Assembly (NCBI GenBank): GCA_032123435.1
Contig: JAQBFJ010000202.1
Coordinates: forward strand, 1-20,756
Reading direction: 5' to 3'
Source of the DNA: JAQBFJ01 sp032123435
Lineage (GTDB): Bacteria; Verrucomicrobiota; Kiritimatiellia; UBA8416; JAQBFJ01
DNA length: 20,756 nucleotides
Below, piece after piece: positions 15,843 to 20,756 of this stretch. A program made the translations under genes and the position numbers. The number at the start of each line of letters is the position of its first letter. The stretch's first letter is position 1. Below the pieces are notes generated by a model that saw nothing but the letters and a program-made list of their open reading frames with translations, ran no database searches and was not told where the DNA came from.

Positions 15843-18464
15843 TTATACAGCACCATCAAGCGTTGTCTTTAACCCCGTGATAGGCCGCCCATTCTCATCA
15901 GTCAGTGCCGCGGAAAATAACCATAACGCTCCCCCATGAATCAACTTGAATAGAAGCTTGTTGCGCCCCTTGTTAAGATGAATACGAACCGAATCTTCCT
16001 TGGGCGACCAGTCTCTGCCTTTTATTTCCGAGTGTATTGTCTTGCCGTTGACTTGAACCACAATACCATCGTTTACACCCATGCTGAGAATAGCTTTCGT
16101 ATCTTTCGGAACATCCACCCACGTGAGCATAAAGGCACACGAATGATTCGCCTGACCATAAAGACCTATCATGTGCACAAGATGCTCCGAACCCATCGGA
16201 AGAGCAGGATCTCGCTCGATTTTCTGCCAACGTATAGCCTGGCCATTCTGACCTGTATAAAACCTGTTTAAATTCAACGGAATCTTTTCTATATCAGGAA
16301 TGGAAACATTTTCAAGTTTTCCACCCGTATCAAAAGGACCCACAGTCAAGTAGCGCGGAATCCCCTCATTGCCAATCTTGCGGGCCTTCAGCAGTATTGG
16401 AACATTATACCATTTGACGATCAATTCTGCTTCGACACAAAACGATTCTTTGTCCTTCGGGATTTTCAGTATGCGGATCACATCCGACGCAACATCTTCA
16501 GCCACCCGCACCGATTGCGTCATTTTACTTTTGCTTATCATTTTGCTCGGCTTGGAGGCAAAATTGATCTTACCGGAAGCCTTGCCGAACAGCACACTGC
16601 TCACAACAGCTATGAATTCACATTCGTCTTTTTTCTTTCCCTGCGACATAAGCAACGACAATGAAAGCCCCGCCATTTCAGCAAGCGTACGATTGATTGT
16701 TTCCGGTTTGGCCCCGCAACGATAAATGGATTTTACTATTGACGGTAATTCTTTTTTAAACAGGCCTATTGCTTCTTCCTGTGCTTCTTTGTTTTTCTTG
16801 ACCGCATTAAGCAGTTTTTTGCGCATGTTAACAAGTTCGCGCGGCGCTTTCTTGCCGAGCCGCCAACATGCCTTGTAAACCGCGAATAGCGATTTGTCCG
16901 CCACGTTTCTCCAGCGGTTCGCAGGTGCGGGCACATTTACATTGGGTCCCAGCGCTCTGCCATCATCCATGAACGGTATGATAATATGACGCGCGCCACG
17001 ACCAAGAACACAAACAGCTCTCGACACAAGGCGCTCTCTCCGTTTTTTGCTGATGGGAACTGATCTGATAAACGATTTTGAACCATCCTGACCGGCACGT
17101 ATAGTAACCTCCAGCCGTTCACGGCCTATTTTAATGGTCATACCGGCGCGATTCCGCTCACGTCTGATGACGGAACAAACTTCGGGAGACAAGGCAAAGG
17201 ATACTTTTTTCATGCCAAGATCTGTTCCATCAATAATCAAACGCCGGCCTTTATCTATCAATACTCTAAGATGTTTCGTGCCGCGCCGCCCAAGCCCCAG
17301 ACCGACCATGCCTTTTCCTGGATCACACGAAAAGTCTACGACACATCCGATAGACGGCTCCGCAACACCACGCTTTACAGGTCCGACTATCTTGGGAACA
17401 GCTCTCGACCTGTAATCCATCTTGAAATCACCAATCCTTGGACGTTCAGAAGGAATAAGGTTTATGTTCATTTGAGAGAATTTGGTTTTCCGCGGGGTCC
17501 CGAAAGAAATGAGCTTGTTGCCGTCTTGATCAAAGCCCCAGTCAGCCATATGAAATGTCGGCTTATTGCTTTTTATCCACTTGGCAAATTCTTTGTTTAT
17601 TTTATCCCATGAACCATAAAGATCATTGACCAGTTTTCGCGATACTTCCATCTTTGTTTCCGGAGTAGACTTTCTGAACATCTCGTCACGATAAACACGG
17701 AATTTTTGGAGATGTTCGGGCGTTCGTTGAAGAAATGCCGTCATTAAAACATTTGTGCCACGGCACAAACCGCCCTGCTCATGCAGCCGCTTGAATGTGT
17801 AACGCGGCTTACTTGCCAATGATTTTTTTCCGTACCCAAAAAAATTGTGCATTGGCGCGCGATCCAGCACATTTACCGTAAGTCGTTTCTTTGCCGGTTC
17901 ATACACATGACTTGACAGATAATCGGCAACACCCTCCACAAAGAAACCGGGCATCTCGGTGCATGAGCCGTTCAGACAATATTCATAAAGATGTACGCAT
18001 TCATGTACAAGAATATAACGGCTGTGATATACGTTGCTTGGCGACTGATAAGCGCAAAAGAAACCCTCCTGCGTAATTCCGCCGGCACCATAACCAAAAT
18101 TCATGCCATCCGATAACATTGCTTCAATAAGCGTTTCTCTTGTCTTGCCATAAACACATGCCATGCGGCGTTCACGTAATTCGGGAATTTCCTTGCCGAA
18201 CAACTCGATATAATGCGGATACGCCAATTCCAGCATAGTCAAATACTCCGCCGCTTCCCTGGCTGAAAAATCTGTTTTCAGCGCGTAATGCTGACTTACA
18301 AACCAGCGAAACCCGGGCGTGTTCCTGACCATGTTGTTTGAAAAAGTAACCGGAATTAAATTTCCAACATTTACAACTTTGATTCTTTTCAGTGTTGACG
18401 TCCTGCCTGAAACCACAACTTCAACCGGCGTTTCTTCCGGCATCGGCACTCTTTTAACTTTCAT
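15843..18464 (-). CDS. Gluzincin-like metallopeptidase-domain protein with C-terminal beta-sandwich (873 aa)
   Basis: Residues about 50-330 carry a zinc-peptidase-like domain: ILVHECVHLYEY at 151-162 gives the HExxH motif (H154, E155, H158), and FFVEGVADYLSSH at 174-186 supplies the third ligand E177, 19 residues later. This is the gluzincin pattern seen in peptidase_MA-like proteins. The middle is basic and unassigned. The C-terminal ~170 residues, with GVNDGIVVQVNGKTIHS and KGRNKLLFKLIHGG, look like a galactose-binding-like beta-sandwich. No signal peptide or transmembrane segment is visible, which is odd for such a protein, and the start MKVKRVPMPEETPVEVVV reads as a mature strand. GGAGG and AAGGGA precede the ATG. 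It follows the aldo/keto reductase gene after 82 bases on the same strand. Substrate and location are unknown. Confidence 0.82.
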   Translation of the reverse strand: MKVKRVPMPEETPVEVVVSGRTSTLKRIKVVNVGNLIPVTFSNNMVRNTPGFRWFVSQHYALKTDFSAREAAEYLTMLELAYPHYIELFGKEIPELRERRMACVYGKTRETLIEAMLSDGMNFGYGAGGITQEGFFCAYQSPSNVYHSRYILVHECVHLYEYCLNGSCTEMPGFFVEGVADYLSSHVYEPAKKRLTVNVLDRAPMHNFFGYGKKSLASKPRYTFKRLHEQGGLCRGTNVLMTAFLQRTPEHLQKFRVYRDEMFRKSTPETKMEVSRKLVNDLYGSWDKINKEFAKWIKSNKPTFHMADWGFDQDGNKLISFGTPRKTKFSQMNINLIPSERPRIGDFKMDYRSRAVPKIVGPVKRGVAEPSIGCVVDFSCDPGKGMVGLGLGRRGTKHLRVLIDKGRRLIIDGTDLGMKKVSFALSPEVCSVIRRERNRAGMTIKIGRERLEVTIRAGQDGSKSFIRSVPISKKRRERLVSRAVCVLGRGARHIIIPFMDDGRALGPNVNVPAPANRWRNVADKSLFAVYKACWRLGKKAPRELVNMRKKLLNAVKKNKEAQEEAIGLFKKELPSIVKSIYRCGAKPETINRTLAEMAGLSLSLLMSQGKKKDECEFIAVVSSVLFGKASGKINFASKPSKMISKSKMTQSVRVAEDVASDVIRILKIPKDKESFCVEAELIVKWYNVPILLKARKIGNEGIPRYLTVGPFDTGGKLENVSIPDIEKIPLNLNRFYTGQNGQAIRWQKIERDPALPMGSEHLVHMIGLYGQANHSCAFMLTWVDVPKDTKAILSMGVNDGIVVQVNGKTIHSEIKGRDWSPKEDSVRIHLNKGRNKLLFKLIHGGALWLFSAALTDENGRPITGLKTTLDGAV

Positions 18465-18546
18465 TGCTGTCCCTTGCCTCCGTTACGTTTTCTTATCAGT
18501 TATCACTCGTTATTCTGTAACAACCCGATATTGTCCTTATTTTTTA

Positions 18547-19647
18547 TCATTGCTTATAAAGTATTTTCTGAGCGTCCTTAATAATATCACGCACAGGCAG
18601 ATTGTTGGGACATTTCTGCTCACACTTACCGCATTCAATGCATTTGTTCAAATTCAGGTTCGCATCCCACTGCTTTTCAATAAATGCTTTTTTCGCCTGT
18701 TCAAGCCCCAGATATTTATACGCATTATAAAATGCCAGTGATTCACCCACATTAATCCCTTCTGGACAGGGCTGGCAGTAGCCACAGGCCGTACAACGAG
18801 GATCAGTAGTATTCATAAGCTCATTTACGCGTTTCATGATTTCCCCGGCTCCAAGCCTGTATGACGACATGCTTTCTTCTATCCATTTGGCATATTCCAC
18901 TTCTTCAATAGAAGTAAAGCCGATAAGAGGATGCACGTTCGGAAGAAGCATCAGATAACGTAACGCCAATTCCTTCAACTCCTCATTGCCGGCCAGAAAA
19001 CCGCCTGCCAACGGATTCATTGCTATGACCTTTATGTCTTTCCCGGCACAATACTCCACAACTTTTAGACGCGTCGTGTTTGTTACGTTCAACGGCATGG
19101 TAACGGTTTCAAATTTGCCCGTCTCAAGAAAACTTATCACTGTTTCCGCGTCAGCGTGTGTTGTAATGCCAAGATGATCCCATTGCCCTTTATGATTCAT
19201 TACGCCATCATACCAGCCGCCCGATTTCATTGCCTCGTTAAATTGCTCGGGTGTGTGTGTCGTCCACAAATGATAATAGTCCAACTTTTTCAGGTTGAGC
19301 CGTTTCAACGATTGAGCAAACACTTCATCCAATTGCGCGGCTGTTCTGACGCTGAACCCGCCGGCCGGTTGAAACTCGCCCAGTCCTCGCCCACCATCAC
19401 CTGCGCTGCATTTTGTCGACACCATGACTCTTTCACGATAATCGGAATAATTAACAGCTTCACCAACCCATGACTCGGAATTTTCCTCTTCATCTTTCCT
19501 GCAATAACACGGCGATGTGTCAATGTAATTGAATCCAGCGTCTATCGCGGCACGCACAGTCGCCACTCCTGACCTTCTGTCTTTGAAGCGCATCCCGCCA
19601 ATAATTACTTTGCTCATTTCCATAATTCGCAAAGTATCCAATGCCAT
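18547..19647 (-). CDS. Aldo/keto reductase with C-terminal double 4Fe-4S ferredoxin domain
   Basis: An NAD(P)-dependent aldo/keto reductase barrel followed by a bacterial ferredoxin domain. Numbered from the ATG at 19647 (366 aa), the catalytic tetrad candidates are D43 and Y48 (NYIDTSPCYC), K79 (VSTKCS) and H126 (DYYHLW). The two cluster motifs are CTACGYCQPCP (C285, C288, C291, C294) and CIECGKCEQKCP (C336, C339, C342, C346). This architecture is common in anaerobes and may couple sugar or steroid-like carbonyl reduction to ferredoxin. The start is uncertain: the frame opens earlier at a TTG (19686), and ATGs also lie at 19623 and 19617. No clear ribosome site favours one; 19647 gives the most family-like beginning. 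It is divergent from the cupin gene. Confidence 0.9.
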   Translation of the reverse strand: MALDTLRIMEMSKVIIGGMRFKDRRSGVATVRAAIDAGFNYIDTSPCYCRKDEEENSESWVGEAVNYSDYRERVMVSTKCSAGDGGRGLGEFQPAGGFSVRTAAQLDEVFAQSLKRLNLKKLDYYHLWTTHTPEQFNEAMKSGGWYDGVMNHKGQWDHLGITTHADAETVISFLETGKFETVTMPLNVTNTTRLKVVEYCAGKDIKVIAMNPLAGGFLAGNEELKELALRYLMLLPNVHPLIGFTSIEEVEYAKWIEESMSSYRLGAGEIMKRVNELMNTTDPRCTACGYCQPCPEGINVGESLAFYNAYKYLGLEQAKKAFIEKQWDANLNLNKCIECGKCEQKCPNNLPVRDIIKDAQKILYKQ

Positions 19648-19700
19648 AACGGATAACTCAATAAAAATCCCCTTTTTTATCAGCAATATAAATAGAATAT

Positions 19701-19754
19701 GATTGAAAACAATCGGACATAATAACAGTATTACCCTTGTGGTTTTATCCGATT
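19701..19754. promoter_or_regulatory. Inverted repeats in the divergent reductase-cupin gap
   Basis: GATTG-AAAA-CAATC (19701-19714) is a perfect hairpin-like repeat. AATCGG (19711-19716) is mirrored by CCGATT at 19749-19754. The two sets share bases and lie across the space where both promoters must be, so an operator for a shared regulator is possible. No strong -35/-10 pair is evident on either strand. Confidence 0.3.
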
Positions 19755-19771
19755 AAACAAAGGAAAATAAA

Positions 19772-20119
19772 ATGATACACACCGAAAGAGAGATGAAGCA
19801 GGAAATACGCGAGAGTATGCGCGGCGGCACAGGTTCCGTCACAATCCGGCATATATTCACCAAGGACGAATTCTCGGCAAAAGCACGCCTGTGCGCCAGG
19901 CTGATCATTCCGCCCGGCGCGTCAATCGGACCTCATCAGCATGAAGCGGAAGATGAAGTATATATCATAACACGCGGTACCGGCGTGTTGAACGACGGAA
20001 TAAATGAAACAAGAGTGGCTGGCGGCGATGCCATACTGACAGGAAACGGAGAATCACATTCCATAAAAAACGACGGGGTCGAAGATCTCGAACTTATTGC
20101 TGTTATAATGTGCTATTGA
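19772..20119 (+). CDS. Small single-domain cupin protein
   Basis: A 115-aa beta-barrel of the cupin_2 type. Motif 1 reads PPGASIGPHQHEAEDEVYII with metal-ligand candidates H55, H57 and E62, and G69 (TRG) closing it. Motif 2 contains AGGDAILTGNGESHSI with H96. Such stand-alone cupins are often sugar isomerases, dioxygenase-like enzymes or sensors, and the sequence does not tell which. AAAGGA precedes the ATG at a normal distance. It lies 17 bases upstream of the alcohol dehydrogenase gene on the same strand, so the two are probably one transcript, divergent from the aldo/keto reductase. Confidence 0.9.
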   Translation: MIHTEREMKQEIRESMRGGTGSVTIRHIFTKDEFSAKARLCARLIIPPGASIGPHQHEAEDEVYIITRGTGVLNDGINETRVAGGDAILTGNGESHSIKNDGVEDLELIAVIMCY

Positions 20120-20136
20120 AATTTTGATCTTTTACG

Positions 20137-20756
20137 ATGAAAACAATACCTGATACCATAATACTTCCGCCGCACACGATCAGCGGAAATGGAGCCTCTT
20201 CTCATCTCCTGGAGGAATGTTTAGCGTTCGGGTCGCGAGGCCTGATTGTGCACGGCAGATCTCTCGAACTCAACGGACGATTAAACAACATAATCACGCA
20301 ATGTCCACCCGACAGAAACATCGCCAAGTGGCAATCGCCCGGCGGCGAACCTACGTTGTCTATGCTGGAAGATTTAATGGAAAGGGCCCGCGCGTTCCGC
20401 CCGGACTGGATAGCGGCGGTGGGCGGAGGCAGTATCCTTGACATTGCCAAGGCCTGCGCCGGTCTGCTTCAAGCGCCATTGCCAATAACAAATTATCATG
20501 ACGGCGCGCCAATACCACCCAGCCGTACTCCGTTCATCGCGGTGCCCACAACCGCCGGAACAGGCTCTGAATCAACCATCGTTTCCGTATTAAGTGACGA
20601 GGAAAAAGGCGTGAAAAAATCCATTCGCCATCCGTCGTTCATGGCCAGGTTGATAATCCTGGACCATGAACTGCTCACAACTTGTCCTCCACAGGTGATC
20701 GCCCATTCCGGAATGGATGCCTTGACTCAGGCAATTGAATCATTCATAAGCAAAGG
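20137..20756 (+). CDS. Iron-containing (group III) alcohol dehydrogenase, C-terminus cut by window edge
   Basis: I translated from the ATG at 20137 and the frame stays open to the right edge (206 codons plus 2 bases). Group III alcohol dehydrogenases reduce aldehydes or oxidise alcohols with NAD(P) and a divalent metal. Visible landmarks: VGGGSILDIAKA at 95-106, the dinucleotide-binding loop; VPTTAGTGSE at 136-145; and HSGMDALTQAIES at 190-202. The metal-ligand segment is usually D-A-L-T-H; here D194 is kept but the His is Gln (Q198). The two later metal His lie beyond the window. There is no strong Shine-Dalgarno, and the gene follows the cupin stop by 17 bases, so coupling is likely. It could be a member that uses another metal or a specialised substrate. 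Confidence 0.92.
   Translation, partial: MKTIPDTIILPPHTISGNGASSHLLEECLAFGSRGLIVHGRSLELNGRLNNIITQCPPDRNIAKWQSPGGEPTLSMLEDLMERARAFRPDWIAAVGGGSILDIAKACAGLLQAPLPITNYHDGAPIPPSRTPFIAVPTTAGTGSESTIVSVLSDEEKGVKKSIRHPSFMARLIILDHELLTTCPPQVIAHSGMDALTQAIESFISK

Noticed and set aside
1..20756. CRISPR array, prophage, toxin-antitoxin or defence system
   Set aside because: No regularly spaced repeats, phage structural genes, nucleases or antitoxin pairs were seen; genes are metabolic or regulatory.

Overview
This window looks like a piece of chromosome from an anaerobic, glycan-degrading bacterium. The gene style suggests the PVC group (Lentisphaerota or Kiritimatiellota): many soluble carbohydrate-active enzymes beside LacI and AraC regulators, a GH172 (DUF2961) protein, a GH123/DUF6067-type enzyme and an aldo/keto reductase carrying ferredoxin clusters. 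The taxonomic guess is inference only; there is no rRNA or other phylogenetic marker here.

Layout. (1) Positions 1-7910, minus strand, hold a tightly packed operon transcribed toward the left edge: AGE-type sugar epimerase, LacI-family regulator, two tandem paralogues of an unrecognised two-domain protein (697 and 683 aa), and a GH2 beta-glycosidase cut by the edge. Gaps are 9 bases or less and the last pair overlaps as TAATG. A strong promoter-like -35/-10 pair with a perfect 16-bp AT-rich palindrome just upstream lies at 8048-8097. (2) Positions 8230-10288 hold a GH172 enzyme divergent from an AraC regulator. (3) Positions 10313-11017 hold a decayed gene fragment and a gene-poor stretch. 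(4) Positions 11018-15667 hold a giant fusion protein (GH5-like plus GH123/DUF6067-like modules, 1357 aa) preceded by a GNAT acetyltransferase and, only 9 nt upstream of that, a tRNA-Cys gene. (5) Positions 15843-19647 hold an 873-aa gluzincin-like metallopeptidase and a 4Fe-4S aldo/keto reductase. (6) Positions 19772 to the right edge, plus strand, hold a small cupin and the start of an iron-type alcohol dehydrogenase.

How the genes may work together. The glycosidase-like proteins have no recognisable signal peptide, so the left operon and the GH172 and fusion genes probably act in the cytoplasm on imported oligosaccharides. The epimerase would handle a released amino sugar or related monosaccharide and the LacI protein would control its own operon. 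No transporter lies in the window. The most unusual features are the tandem two-domain paralogues, one of which is a compositional mosaic (very GC-rich core, AT-rich ends, and a 3' end 91% identical to its neighbour), and the GH5-GH123 fusion. The substrate cannot be named from sequence alone.
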